The notes below the pieces were generated by a model that was not told where the DNA came from, ran no database searches, and worked only from the letters and a program-made list of their open reading frames with translations. DNA of 64,000 bases from Spongiihabitans sp965206355 (lineage in GTDB: Bacteria; Pseudomonadota; Gammaproteobacteria; Arenicellales; Poriferihabitantaceae), in assembly GCA_965206355.1 (NCBI GenBank), contig OZ242212.1, forward strand, positions 1,736,001 through 1,800,000, in the 5' to 3' direction. The position numbers and the translations under genes were made by a program. Position 1 is the first letter of the stretch, and each line of letters begins with the position of its first letter. Of this stretch, positions 36,722 through 46,566 are shown one piece after another.

Positions 36722-37093
36722 GGTGTTTGTACGGTAAGGTGATTATGAAACAGCCACAAAATATTTCCGTGGCTGTCTTGCCTATGCTTTTTTCTGGCTT
36801 AGAAAAATGCGATTTTGTTGGTTTTTTATGAAAATATCTAATCCGGTTGGTTTACGTTTTCTGAATGATAGTTTGGAGCCGGATTTTGATTGTTTAGATG
36901 GGTCTTTCATGGCCGACTAATATTATTTTTCGCCCGTTAGATATATTTTTCAGACTAATTAATATTCAAAAATAAATTCGAAACTAATTCAATAGATATT
37001 GCTACACATTTGAAAAGATTGTAAAAACTACAGTTAGTTGAAATGCTGACACACAATTTCACTGACATCGTTTGATAGATTCGTCGACCATAT
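36722..37093. other. AT-rich spacer with a hairpin
   Basis: 372 bp between the EamA terminator and the Rieske-ThDP gene stop. It contains an 8-bp hairpin, ACAGCCAC/GTGGCTGT (36750-36776) with an AT-rich loop. The rest is AT-rich with no supported gene. Confidence 0.5.
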
Positions 37094-39085
37094 TCAAATA
37101 AGATTCGGGTCAGAGATGATTTCCACCAGTGCTGTGCCGGGATGATCTAATGCGGCTTTGATGACCCGATCAAGGTCCTGTGTTTTCTCGACACGCTCAC
37201 CGAAGGCACCACATAATTGGGCGTAGCGGGAAAAATCAGGATTATGTAGCGAGGTCTGCCAGACATCCCATTCTGCGGCACGTTGTTCTTTGGTGATTTT
37301 GCCGAGTTGGTGGTTATTGAGCAAAATATGGGTGATATTCATATCGTATTTAACCGCAGTGGTAAAGTCCGCCAGATATTGTCCAAAGCCACCATCACCA
37401 CTGACCGATATGACCGCTCGCCCTTTGAGCGTTTCAATATCCTGCGTCGCCGCCCAGGCACCCATAGCGGCGGGGAATGAGAAGCCGATGGAGCCCAGAT
37501 AACCAGACATCAAGACCGATTGTTGAGTGCATTCAAAATAGCGTCCAAAGGAATAGGTGTTGTTGCCGACATCGACAGCAATAATGGCATCTTCAGGAAG
37601 CAGACGACTCAGCGAATCAAAAATGCAGGCAGAATTGATCGCTGTGCCGTTATCAGTGCGCCGACTGCGTTTTTCCTCACGCCATATCTGCCAACGCTCG
37701 GCTAATTCCGGTCGTTGATCAACAGTCTGGATATTGTTGTCCAGCTGCTGACTTAAAATATCGGCTGTGGTGGTGATTTCGCCCCATATCGGCAGGGTTA
37801 CCGGATGAAATTTGCCGAGTGCCATCTGCTCAAAGTCAACTTGTATGATCGGTCTTTTTTCCGTTATTCCGGTATGATTGGAAAATGATGCGCCAAATAC
37901 CAGAATCAAATCGCATTGGTTCATAAACCAACTGGCAATTGGCGTTCCGGAACGCCCCAGCACACCGGCTGCCAGCGGGTGAGTATCCGCAATTTGTCCT
38001 TTACCCTTAAAGGTGGTCAATATTGGCGCATTGAGCTTGTCGGCCAGTGCAATGACTTCCGGCATACTGTATTTGGCACCGTAACCGACAATGATAATCG
38101 GTCGCTGGTAGGTATGAATCATCGCCATTGCCTGCTTGACAGCACTTGCCGCCGGCGTGATTTTTTGATCGCCGATGCGCCCATCGGGATGCCCCGCCTG
38201 GCTTGTTTTTGACTGTGCCGCAGGCAGAGTTTGTACATCATCGGGAAAAATGAGATGTGATGGAGTGCGGTTGATAATAGTATTCTTGCAGGCAAGGCTC
38301 ATAAGCTCGCTATGCTTGCTGGTATGCAATACCGTTTGGCTGAAGCCGGTTACTGCATCAAAGGCAGAGGCAAGATCAATGTCCTGAAAGGCACCGGGAC
38401 CTAACACCTGAATATCCACCTGTCCGGTCAGCGCTAACACTGGTGCCCGATCAACATGGCAATCCCACATTCCGGTCAACAGGTTGGTCGCACCCGGTCC
38501 GGCAATGGTTAAACAGGCAGCCGGTAGCCCGCAAGCCTTGGCATAGCCTGAACAAGCAAAGGCAGCAGCCCCTTCATGACGTATGCCGTAGTAGTTTAAA
38601 TTGCCTTGCACTTCCTGTAAACGTAGTGCATCTGCCAGCCCGAGGTTAGAATGCCCAACCATACCAAATACCGATTTGATGCCCCAGTTGATCATAGTCT
38701 GAACCATGATCTCAGAAATAGTGTGCGTGCGTGCCGATTCCTGTCCAAGACCAAGATAAATACCATCTTGGCGAACTTCCACCGGATAAAGTGCTTGTCC
38801 TGAATCTTCATGACCACCCGGTGGTCGGCCGGTCAGTGGATCAAAGTCCCAGCCATGCCAAGGGCATCGCAGCCAGCATTGACCATCGGCAGCACGTTCA
38901 ATGGAACCTTCGCCCAACGGGCCACCCTGATGCGGGCAGTGGTTATCCATAGCGGCATACTGCCCGTTAATATGCGTCAGTGCCATGCTTTTGGTCTCAG
39001 CGGTAACGGTTTTTACTCGCCCTTCAGGTAGCTCATTAAGCTCTGCAACTTTATGCCAAACATAGGCTGCTTCTTTTTTAGTCAT
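37094..39085 (-). CDS. Rieske-domain/thiamine-diphosphate enzyme fusion
   Basis: 663 residues. Residues about 8-112 form a Rieske ferredoxin domain with both ligand boxes (CPHQGGPL and CPWHGWDFD). From about 120 on there is a complete acetolactate-synthase/pyruvate-oxidase-type ThDP enzyme: catalytic Glu in GIRHEGAAAFACSGYAKA, LTIAGPGATNLLTG, a central domain, and the ThDP-Mg motif GDGGFGQYLADF followed by LLNNHQLG. The reaction is unknown; fusion to a 2Fe-2S centre suggests that electrons from the ThDP intermediate are passed on. Last gene of a probable operon after the antiporter and the Rieske-GltB-like gene (gap 66 bp). Confidence 0.88.
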   Translation of the reverse strand: MTKKEAAYVWHKVAELNELPEGRVKTVTAETKSMALTHINGQYAAMDNHCPHQGGPLGEGSIERAADGQCWLRCPWHGWDFDPLTGRPPGGHEDSGQALYPVEVRQDGIYLGLGQESARTHTISEIMVQTMINWGIKSVFGMVGHSNLGLADALRLQEVQGNLNYYGIRHEGAAAFACSGYAKACGLPAACLTIAGPGATNLLTGMWDCHVDRAPVLALTGQVDIQVLGPGAFQDIDLASAFDAVTGFSQTVLHTSKHSELMSLACKNTIINRTPSHLIFPDDVQTLPAAQSKTSQAGHPDGRIGDQKITPAASAVKQAMAMIHTYQRPIIIVGYGAKYSMPEVIALADKLNAPILTTFKGKGQIADTHPLAAGVLGRSGTPIASWFMNQCDLILVFGASFSNHTGITEKRPIIQVDFEQMALGKFHPVTLPIWGEITTTADILSQQLDNNIQTVDQRPELAERWQIWREEKRSRRTDNGTAINSACIFDSLSRLLPEDAIIAVDVGNNTYSFGRYFECTQQSVLMSGYLGSIGFSFPAAMGAWAATQDIETLKGRAVISVSGDGGFGQYLADFTTAVKYDMNITHILLNNHQLGKITKEQRAAEWDVWQTSLHNPDFSRYAQLCGAFGERVEKTQDLDRVIKAALDHPGTALVEIISDPNLI

Positions 39086-39151
39086 CGCTTTATATTATTA
39101 GTTTATATTATTGATTTTTAATGAAATAATCTTTCTTCTAAATAAAAATAA

Positions 39152-40771
39152 TTATTGTTTGGGTGCATCAACACCACCGTATTGAACGCCACTGAGAGCC
39201 GCCATATTACGGTCAAAAGTGGTCAGGTCGTTGATATTAAAATCCTGCATATTATGGTGTCCACATGCTCTTGCCAGAATCGACATCAAGGTAACCGAGG
39301 CGCTGAGGAAGCGGTTGAGACGTTGTGCTGCCTGATCAACTATCAATCTTGCCCGTAGATTTTTTTTCTGGGTGGCAATACCTACCGGACAATTATTGGT
39401 GTGGCAGGCACGCATTCCCAAACACCCTATCGCTTGCAGGGCTGAGTTTGAAAGTGCTACACCGTTGGCACCCAATGCCAGTGCTTTGGCAAAATCCGCG
39501 GGTGTGCGTAAGCCACCAGTTGCAATCAGCGTGATATGTTGTGCGCCTGAACGGTCCAAGTGCCGTCTGGCTCTGGCAACAGCGGGGATAGTGGGGACGG
39601 AAATGTTGTCCCGAAATATCAGGGGAGCAGCACCCGTACCACCCCCTCTACCATCAAGGATGATGTAATCCACGCCAATTTCCAGAGCGGCATCAATATC
39701 GTTTTCGATATGTTGGGCGGACAATTTATAGCCAACAGGAATGCCGCCCGTTTGTTGGCGCACTTCCACCGCGAAATCGCGAATTTGCTCAATACGATCC
39801 CATTCTGGAAAACGCGCTGGCGAGATCGCATCCTGCCCGGGCTCAAGCCCACGTACTTGTGCAATTTTACCCTGTACTTTGCTACCCGGAAGATGCCCAC
39901 CCGTACCTGTTTTCGCACCCTGACCACCCTTAAAATGAAACGCCTGACATTGCTTGACTTTCTCCCAACTGAAACCGAAACGTGCTGAAGCCAGCTCATA
40001 AAAATAACGCTGGTTAGCCTGTTGTTCTTCGGGCAACATACCGCCTTCACCAGAACAAATACCTGTTCCAGCCAGTTCGGCACCCTGAGCCAGTGCCATT
40101 TTTGCCTCTTCAGACAACGCTCCAAAGCTCATATCCGAGACAAACAACGGCATCTTCAGGGTTAATGGTTTCGCCGCATTCGCACCGATGACCAGTTCGG
40201 TATTGATTTTGGCATCGTCAAGCAAGGGCAGGGTGGCAAGCTGCCCGACAACGAACTGCAAATCATCCCATTTTGGTAAATCGTTGTGAGAGACCCCCAT
40301 CGCAGCGACCGGGCCGTGATGTCCGGTCTTTGATAAACCCTCGCTTGCCAGTTTGCGAATCAACTTGACATGCGGTTCATCGGCAGTACCGACCGGATCT
40401 TGAAATGTACCTTGATAGGCAGTGCGGTTATAGGGTTGAGGATGTTCGGCTTCCCATGCCAGTATTTGCTCTTTATCAACCCAGACCTTGTCGTCTTCAA
40501 TCCAACTGTTAAATTTATCGAGATGTTCCGCATTGTTATATTCGCTGATGCCGCTATCAATACGATAATCCCAACCATGCACGCCACAAATGATACTATC
40601 ACCACTGATGTATCCATCCGCCATCAACGCCCGACGATGGACACACCTGCCGTATAAAACCGACACGGCATCATCATAACGAATCACCACAAGATCAACA
40701 TTTGACACGCGTGCCGCGAAGGGTTCGCGATCATTTAACTGTTGCCAGTCTGCGATATTTATTTTATTCAT
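39152..40771 (-). CDS. Rieske-domain/glutamate-synthase-like FMN protein fusion
   Basis: 539 residues. An N-terminal Rieske-like domain (about 5-105) has boxes RCVHRRAL and CGVHGWDY. It is followed by a GltB-type FMN barrel: MSFGALSEEAKMALAQGA, GEGGMLPEEQ, GQGAKTGTGGHLPGSKV, YIILDGRGGGTGAAP, and the cysteine cluster CLGMRACHTNNCPVGIATQ for a 3Fe-4S centre. The amidotransferase and large N-terminal domains of glutamate synthase are absent. It probably works with the adjacent Rieske-ThDP protein; substrate unknown. Confidence 0.88.
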   Translation of the reverse strand: MNKINIADWQQLNDREPFAARVSNVDLVVIRYDDAVSVLYGRCVHRRALMADGYISGDSIICGVHGWDYRIDSGISEYNNAEHLDKFNSWIEDDKVWVDKEQILAWEAEHPQPYNRTAYQGTFQDPVGTADEPHVKLIRKLASEGLSKTGHHGPVAAMGVSHNDLPKWDDLQFVVGQLATLPLLDDAKINTELVIGANAAKPLTLKMPLFVSDMSFGALSEEAKMALAQGAELAGTGICSGEGGMLPEEQQANQRYFYELASARFGFSWEKVKQCQAFHFKGGQGAKTGTGGHLPGSKVQGKIAQVRGLEPGQDAISPARFPEWDRIEQIRDFAVEVRQQTGGIPVGYKLSAQHIENDIDAALEIGVDYIILDGRGGGTGAAPLIFRDNISVPTIPAVARARRHLDRSGAQHITLIATGGLRTPADFAKALALGANGVALSNSALQAIGCLGMRACHTNNCPVGIATQKKNLRARLIVDQAAQRLNRFLSASVTLMSILARACGHHNMQDFNINDLTTFDRNMAALSGVQYGGVDAPKQ

Positions 40772-40860
40772 TGTATTTGGCTTATCAGAGCAGAAAAATT
40801 GGTTATTGTTTGAAAAAATCTTGTTTGCAAGGCGGCGCGACAGCGGTCATATAAATGCGG

Positions 40861-42084
40861 CTATTTAGGGGATGGTTTGTCGGACAGTATCGCGTATTTG
40901 CTGCTGCCGTAGCTCAAAGCCAGTGGCATAGCGGACAAGCCGTGCGCAAATACGCTGATTAAAACGGCGATGAATACGATATTAGTCACGATCTGCGGAT
41001 GTGGCAACATGGTATCACCAATCACCAGCAATACAAATAGTATTGAAGCCAGACCACGCGGTCCAAACCAGCCGAGAAATAAAGAGGTCGGCAGGTTTAG
41101 GTGTAGTCCTCGCAATGACAAATACACCGGCAACATTCTCATAATCGTGAGACTAAACAGTGCAAACCCCCAATGCCAGATATTAAAACTCAACAACGCC
41201 ACAGGTAACAGTAATGCGCCGAAAATAAGGAATGTCCCCAGCGTAAAAATCTGTCCTTCAGTTTCGACAAACTCAAATAAATAATGACAACGGTTTTTCA
41301 GAAAGTTCCCGAACACCAGACCACCAACGAAAGCGGCAATGAAGCCGTTGCCATGAAAGGTCTCGGCAACAATGTAACACAAGCCGGCAACAGACAAAGC
41401 GATTATGCCTTCGCCACTATAGGAAACCCAGTCACGTTGGTTTGCCTGAGCAAGCAACCAAGCACCACAATAGCCAATAACAAGACCACTGAGCGGTCCA
41501 AGAGTAAGCTGAAGCAGGGCAAACTTGAACCATGCCTGATTATCGTGAGTCATAATCGCACTGGCGATGCTGGCAAATACCAAAATAATCGGCAAGGCAA
41601 TACCGTCGTTTAAGCCACTTTCAACATTCAGACCGATTTTCACCGTTTCAGGCACTTTATCACTGGAGACAACAACTTGTCCAAGCGCGGCATCGGTAGG
41701 GGTAAGGATAGCAACCACTAAAGCCGCTTCACAAAATGTCAACCCAAGAGGAAAAATAATCGCAACCGCAGTGCCGACCAGCATAGTCAGGGGCATACCG
41801 ATCAGCAACATACGTTGCGGGATAATATGATTCTTTCGGAGTTTATCGAGATTGATTCGTGCCGCATCGCTGAACAACACCAGAATCAGAGTCACCTCCA
41901 GCAACAATTTCAACATCTGTTGTTCTATTTCAACTTGGAGAAAACCAAGAATCGGCGCACTCAACACAAACCCTGCACCAACAAATAGCATCGGTGGTGT
42001 AATCACAGCCGTACTCAGCTTCCGTGAAATCAAGGCAAAGCCCAGAAAAACCAGAGCGACAGCAATTAGCATTAAATGTTCCAT
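40861..42084 (-). CDS. sodium/proton antiporter (CPA1-like)
   Basis: A 407-residue membrane protein with about 12 helices. It carries the cation-binding VESGLNDGIALPI motif of NhaP/CPA1 antiporters, LTPTDAALGQVV, and WFGPRGLASILF near the C-terminus. It exchanges Na+ or K+ for H+. It is the first gene of the presumed operon (89 bp before the Rieske-GltB-like gene), and its start is divergent from the amino-acid ABC ATPase gene. Confidence 0.9.
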   Translation of the reverse strand: MEHLMLIAVALVFLGFALISRKLSTAVITPPMLFVGAGFVLSAPILGFLQVEIEQQMLKLLLEVTLILVLFSDAARINLDKLRKNHIIPQRMLLIGMPLTMLVGTAVAIIFPLGLTFCEAALVVAILTPTDAALGQVVVSSDKVPETVKIGLNVESGLNDGIALPIILVFASIASAIMTHDNQAWFKFALLQLTLGPLSGLVIGYCGAWLLAQANQRDWVSYSGEGIIALSVAGLCYIVAETFHGNGFIAAFVGGLVFGNFLKNRCHYLFEFVETEGQIFTLGTFLIFGALLLPVALLSFNIWHWGFALFSLTIMRMLPVYLSLRGLHLNLPTSLFLGWFGPRGLASILFVLLVIGDTMLPHPQIVTNIVFIAVLISVFAHGLSAMPLALSYGSSKYAILSDKPSPK

Positions 42085-42305
42085 AAAGTCATCATTTTAA
42101 GTGTTTCGGCAACAGTATACCCAATAATGCTCAAAGTTACCGAAACTTTCAAGACAAAATGCCGAGACCAAGCCGATGCAGAGAGAAACCGCACCCGGAT
42201 AAACGGTAACAGATTATCAAAATGTCTGCTATGATAGCTATGCCTACCTGTGCTATGAGCCATCAATAAGGACAAGCAAGCGAATAACGATAATCGGATT
42301 TCATA

Positions 42306-43088
42306 ATGAATGACGTGACCACACCAATCCCTACTATCAAAGTCGACAACCTTTATAAATCATTTGCTGCGCTTGAGGTGATTAAAGGGGTGTCGATGAC
42401 AGCCTATGAAGGTGATATTGTTTCAATTATCGGTGCCAGCGGTTCGGGTAAGAGTACCTTTTTACGCTGCCTTAACCTGCTCGAAAACCCGACTGCAGGT
42501 AGCATTGAAATAAATGCTGAAGCCATTGACTTCAAAGCCGGAAAAAATGGCGATATGATACCCGCAAATAGACGGCAAATTGAGCGACTACGTACACAGC
42601 TTGGTATGGTGTTTCAAGGTTTTAATCTTTGGGGGCACATGACAATACTGCAAAACGTCATAGAAGCACCGATACATGTCTTGAAAATGAAAAAAGCAGA
42701 GGCGAAAGAACGCGCCGAAGTTATTCTCAACAAGGTTGGACTGTGGGAAAAACGTGACCAATACCCGGCAGTATTATCGGGTGGTCAGCAACAACGGGTC
42801 GCGATTGCCAGAGCGCTCGCTATTGAGCCGAGTGCGTTACTTTTCGATGAGCCTACATCAGCCCTTGACCCCGAGTTGGTGGGGGAAGTGCTTAAAGTGA
42901 TCAAAGATTTAGCCGAAGAAGGTCGTACCATGATTATGGTAACCCATGAGATGAATTTTGCCTGCAATGTGTCATCTCATGTTATCTTTCTGCACAATGG
43001 CCGTGTTGAAGAACAGGGTTCCCCGCAGAAAGTGTTCAAAGATCCGGAGAGCATGCGTTGTCGTCAATTCGTCCAATCCGTTAGTTAA
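42306..43088 (+). CDS. polar amino-acid ABC transporter ATP-binding protein
   Basis: A 260-residue ATPase of the HisP/GlnQ type. Walker A GASGSGKST (about 44-52), Q-loop MVFQGFNLW, signature LSGGQQQRVAIARAL, Walker B LLFDEPTSALDPE and H-loop MVTHEM. The insert with KAGKNGDMIPANRRQ is usual for the octopine/arginine-histidine branch. Its binding protein and two permeases are encoded 4.7 kb downstream on the same strand, beyond an inserted cassette. Confidence 0.93.
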   Translation: MNDVTTPIPTIKVDNLYKSFAALEVIKGVSMTAYEGDIVSIIGASGSGKSTFLRCLNLLENPTAGSIEINAEAIDFKAGKNGDMIPANRRQIERLRTQLGMVFQGFNLWGHMTILQNVIEAPIHVLKMKKAEAKERAEVILNKVGLWEKRDQYPAVLSGGQQQRVAIARALAIEPSALLFDEPTSALDPELVGEVLKVIKDLAEEGRTMIMVTHEMNFACNVSSHVIFLHNGRVEEQGSPQKVFKDPESMRCRQFVQSVS

Positions 43089-43157
43089 TAATTCATCGTT
43101 ATGTGATTTTCAAACAAATTCGCACTCCCAACCAACGAGAATCCCATGTTATAACGT

Positions 43158-43296
43158 GAGACCTTTGCACGAAAGCCGTTTCACCTGCATGCTGTGTTAA
43201 AAACGTACTCAATCGGTCATTTATAAGCATAAACTCCCTCATTCCGTGCGTTTTTGCCTTGCCTGAAAGCGAAACCATCTTCCGTGCAAAGGTCTC
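43158..43296 (+). mobile_element. 139-bp MITE-like element, copy 4
   Basis: Forward copy; flanks are both AACGT (5-bp target duplication). Inserted 69 bp after the ABC ATPase gene. It differs from copy 3 at a few bases (for example GCCGTTTC, GCTGTGTT). Confidence 0.95.
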
Positions 43297-43500
43297 AACG
43301 TATGGATTGAAACTAAATGCGGACACGGATTGGTAACTTGTTTAGTGTATGACGTGTCAGGCGATAATTCAATGCGAAGTCGACTCATGTCAACCCAAAG
43401 TCCAAATCTCCCCTCGTATCATAACAATCGTGTCAGTTACCTTTTAACTTATTCAGAGGGGTATGGAGTAACCTTCGGAAGCTAAATACAGGAAAAGCTA
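43297..43500. other. spacer before the left palindromic repeat
   Basis: About 200 bp with no supported gene. Its last bases hold an extra partial terminus, GCTAAATACAGGA (43481-43493), just ahead of the full repeat at 43501. Confidence 0.45.
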
Positions 43501-43579
43501 AATACAGGACACCCACATTTATAAAACATTGATCCATAGCGGGCGGCCGATAAGTAGCCTTTCATGGGTGTCCCGTATT
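43501..43579 (+). repeat. 79-bp palindromic repeat, left copy
   Basis: Ends AATACAGGACACCCA and TGGGTGTCCCGTATT form a 15-bp inverted repeat with one mismatch. The right copy at 47512-47590 differs by a single base (GCGGCCG versus GCGACCG), and both are followed by ACGTT. Together they bracket a three-gene cassette. Such GGGTGTCC-type palindromes are often linked to REP/RAYT-like elements; no transposase is present here. Confidence 0.88.
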
Positions 43580-43791
43580 ACGTTGCTGGTGGTGGTGACC
43601 CTGATGCCGCTAGTAAATTCCTTATTCAACATCCATCCGAACGCCAACGGTTATGGATCCATATAATGGTTAGAACTGGGCTTGACAACGCTTTTGATGC
43701 TCCTAGAATGTTCCCGTAGCCCATTTATTTTGGCGACCACAAGGGTAATTGCCGGAGTTTACCCGTTAATTTGGTTTATGAGAGTAAATTT

Positions 43792-44736
43792 ATGAATTGG
43801 AAAAATTGCTTTGAAAGTAAATTGTGCAGGTTTTTCTTGTTGTTATGCGCGGCAGGGTTCGGACTATATATGAATTTTGTTGCACCTGATTGCTTTTTGA
43901 ATGCGTGGTTAAAGGGCATAGAGGAACATTATTGGCGGGGAGTTATCTCTGGCATTTTTGTCTTTTTGCTCCTTTGGGTTTTTCGTACATATGATACGCG
44001 ACAAGCAATTTCCAAGACCAATATACAAATTCAGCAAAGCAAGCTATTTAATGGCCTTGATAATTTAGTGAGCGAGGATCCATTGAAAATTGAAATTGGT
44101 GTTTTTCAACTTATTGAGTTGTCAAAAAGTGGCAACGAATTTAATCTCACTATACAATTTGCTTTCATAAAACGCCTAAAAAAAATCCCGTTGAGTGATT
44201 CTGAAATAAAAAGGCATGGTACGCATGCTAATTCCAACGATCCTTATAGTAGTTCCGGGGATTATTTTAATAATCAAATGAGAGAATACGATCCTGATGC
44301 CATACAGCCACGACGAGGTATCCGGTTAACTTATGCACAACACATTTTGAAATGGCTTATTAAACATGGTGAAGATGATCTAGATTTGTCAAGAAGCAAT
44401 TTCTCTCAGCAAGATTTTCAGATAGAAAATCTGCAATTGGGTGAAATTTTTACTCATAAAAATAAGAGTTGTGGGTGTGCTTTTGAAAATGCCGAACTGC
44501 ACAGTGTCGACTTTAGAAACGCTTATTTAGTGGATGCTAACATGCACAGTGCAAACCTCTGCAATGCCCATTTGGAAGGTGCGAATCTCCGGGGTGCGGC
44601 ATTGGATAAAGCTTGTTTACATGATGCTTTTGTTGACCAAGAAACGAGCGGGTTTGAAGATTACCTAACAGAGAAAAATGAACAAGGTGAAATGCGAATA
44701 CTTAGAAAAAAACCGCTTGATCGAGATCAATTATAA
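43792..44736 (+). CDS. membrane-anchored pentapeptide-repeat-like protein
   Basis: 314 residues. Two N-terminal membrane helices (FFLLLCAAGFGLYMNFV and GVISGIFVFLLLWVF) are followed by a soluble region and, near the C-terminus, about ten pentapeptide-type units of the A(N/D)LxxA pattern (ANMHSANLCNAHLEGANLRG). The ATG at 43792 has GAGAG seven bases upstream; a TTG at 43771 is less likely. First gene of the cassette between the palindromic repeats. Function unknown; this two-helix plus pentapeptide layout is common in uncharacterised proteins. Confidence 0.75.
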   Translation: MNWKNCFESKLCRFFLLLCAAGFGLYMNFVAPDCFLNAWLKGIEEHYWRGVISGIFVFLLLWVFRTYDTRQAISKTNIQIQQSKLFNGLDNLVSEDPLKIEIGVFQLIELSKSGNEFNLTIQFAFIKRLKKIPLSDSEIKRHGTHANSNDPYSSSGDYFNNQMREYDPDAIQPRRGIRLTYAQHILKWLIKHGEDDLDLSRSNFSQQDFQIENLQLGEIFTHKNKSCGCAFENAELHSVDFRNAYLVDANMHSANLCNAHLEGANLRGAALDKACLHDAFVDQETSGFEDYLTEKNEQGEMRILRKKPLDRDQL

Positions 44737-44833
44737 GGAAAATTATTACGGTGGTGTATGGTTAAAAAACACCAAAGAACGAATGGTATGTTTACTCGGA
44801 AAGTCATTAAATTTTGAACTAGGAAATATGAAT

Positions 44834-46552
44834 ATGAAAATACATATAGCGCGTGTTATTTGTTCTGTCGTTTTGGCGACTACTTTGGCGTGTAGCGTTG
44901 TTTTCGCGGAAACTACAGCTGGAGAAATCGAGGAATGGCGTGTAGCGGCGGAGCAGGGGCATGCTGATGCGCAATTTAACTTAGGCTTCGCATATTTTCG
45001 GGGGAAAGGTGTCGCCCAAGATAAAAACGAAGCGGTGCACTAGTATCGCAAGGCGGCTGATCAGGGGAATGCTTGGGCGCAATTTAGCTTAGGCTTCGCA
45101 TATTGGTGGGGGGAAGGTGTCGCCCAAGATAAAAACGAAGCGGTGCACTGGTATCGCAAGGCGGCTGATCAGGGGGATGCTTATGCGCAATTTAACTTAG
45201 GCGTCGCATATTCGCGGGGGGAAGGTGTCGCCCAAGATAAAAACGAAGCGGTGCGCTGGTTTCGCAAGGCGGCGGAGCAGGGGTATGCTGATGCGCAAAA
45301 TAACTTAGGCTTCGCATATTCGCAGGGAGAAGGTGTCGCCCAAGATAAAAACGAAGCGGTGCGCTGGTATCGCAAGGCGGCTGATCAGGGGAATGCGGCG
45401 GCGCAACTTAAATTAGGCCTCGCATATTCATTGGGAGAAGGTGTCGCCCAAGATAAAAAAGAAGCGGTGCGCTGGTCTCGCAAGGCGGCAGAGCAGGGCG
45501 TTGCTGGTGCGCAACTTATCTTAGGCCTCGCATATTCGCAGGGGGAAGGTATCGCCCAAGATCATCGCGAAGCGGTGCGCTGGTATCGCAAGGCGGCTAG
45601 TCAGGGGCGTACGGAGGCGCAATTTAACTTAGCCCTCGCATATTTTCGAGGGGAAGGTATCGCCCAAGATAAAAACGAAGCGGTGCGCTGGTATCGCAAG
45701 GCGGCGGAGCAGGGGTATGCGGCGGCGCAACTTAAATTAGGCCTCGCATATTTTCTGGGAGAAGGTGTTATCACGGACCATCGAGAAGCCTATATCTGGC
45801 TTTCCATTGCCAAGGCAAGCGGCGATAAAGAAGCTAGTGGTATTTTGTCTGAGAATTGGCATGCTATTTTGTCTCAATCTGAAATTCGATCAGCGCGAAA
45901 AGAGGCGGCACGACGAATGGACGCCATTGAAAGCCGTGAAAAAGAATCGGCTGGCAGTCCCACGCCTGGCAAAAGCATCGCCGCGGCACCAAAGCAAGCG
46001 AATAGCGCCGAGGGAGTATTCGAGAATACATGGCGGTCGGTTGTGGTTGTTACCAACGGTGATGGCCAAGGCAGTGGCGTAATCATTCGCCCAAACATGG
46101 TGGCGACTAATTGTCATGTGGTGGATGAGGGCGGCAGCATCGACGTTTATAAAGCGGATAATCGCCGAGTCGATACCGACACCGCTTTCGCTGCCACCAT
46201 TCGCCATTCCGATGAAGGCAAAGATTTTTGCTTGCTGGATGTTGACGGCTTGTGGGGTATTCCGGCGACACTGCGCAAATACGAAACATTGACAGTGGGC
46301 GAGACTGTGTATGGCTTGGGGGCGCCAAAAGGACTGGATTTATCGCTTTCCGCAGGACTGGTTTCGCAGCTGAGAACAACCGATGGCAACCGCTATATCC
46401 AAACCGATGCGGCCATATCACCGGGGTCGTCCGGCGGCGGTTTGTTCGACAGCGAAAGCAACTTGGTCGGCCTTATGACATGGAAAATAACCGATGAAAG
46501 CGTTGAAGGAATCGGCTTCGCCATCCCTGCTGATTTGGCTTTTGAGTATTAG
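44834..46552 (+). pseudogene. Sel1-repeat / trypsin-like serine protease with an in-frame amber codon
   Basis: Signal peptide (MKIHIARVICSVVLATTLAC to VVFA), then eight Sel1-like repeats of 36 residues (DNA 44945-45808, strongly similar 108-bp units), a linker, and an HtrA-like trypsin domain with His (ATNCHVV), Asp (DFCLLDV) and Ser (SPGSSGGGLF). In the first repeat, a TGG Trp codon conserved in the next repeats is TAG (45041-45043), so translation should stop after about 69 residues. The rest of the frame is intact to 46552. Either a fresh pseudogene, read-through, or downstream re-initiation. AGGA lies nine bases before the ATG; another ATG is at 44828. Confidence 0.82.
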
Positions 46553-46566
46553 TGGATATTGGCACG

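Noticed and set aside
36750..36776. Second terminator after the EamA gene
   Set aside because: The stem is good but the T-rich stretch is eight or more bases away, and a better terminator lies at 36701-36721; kept only as a hairpin.
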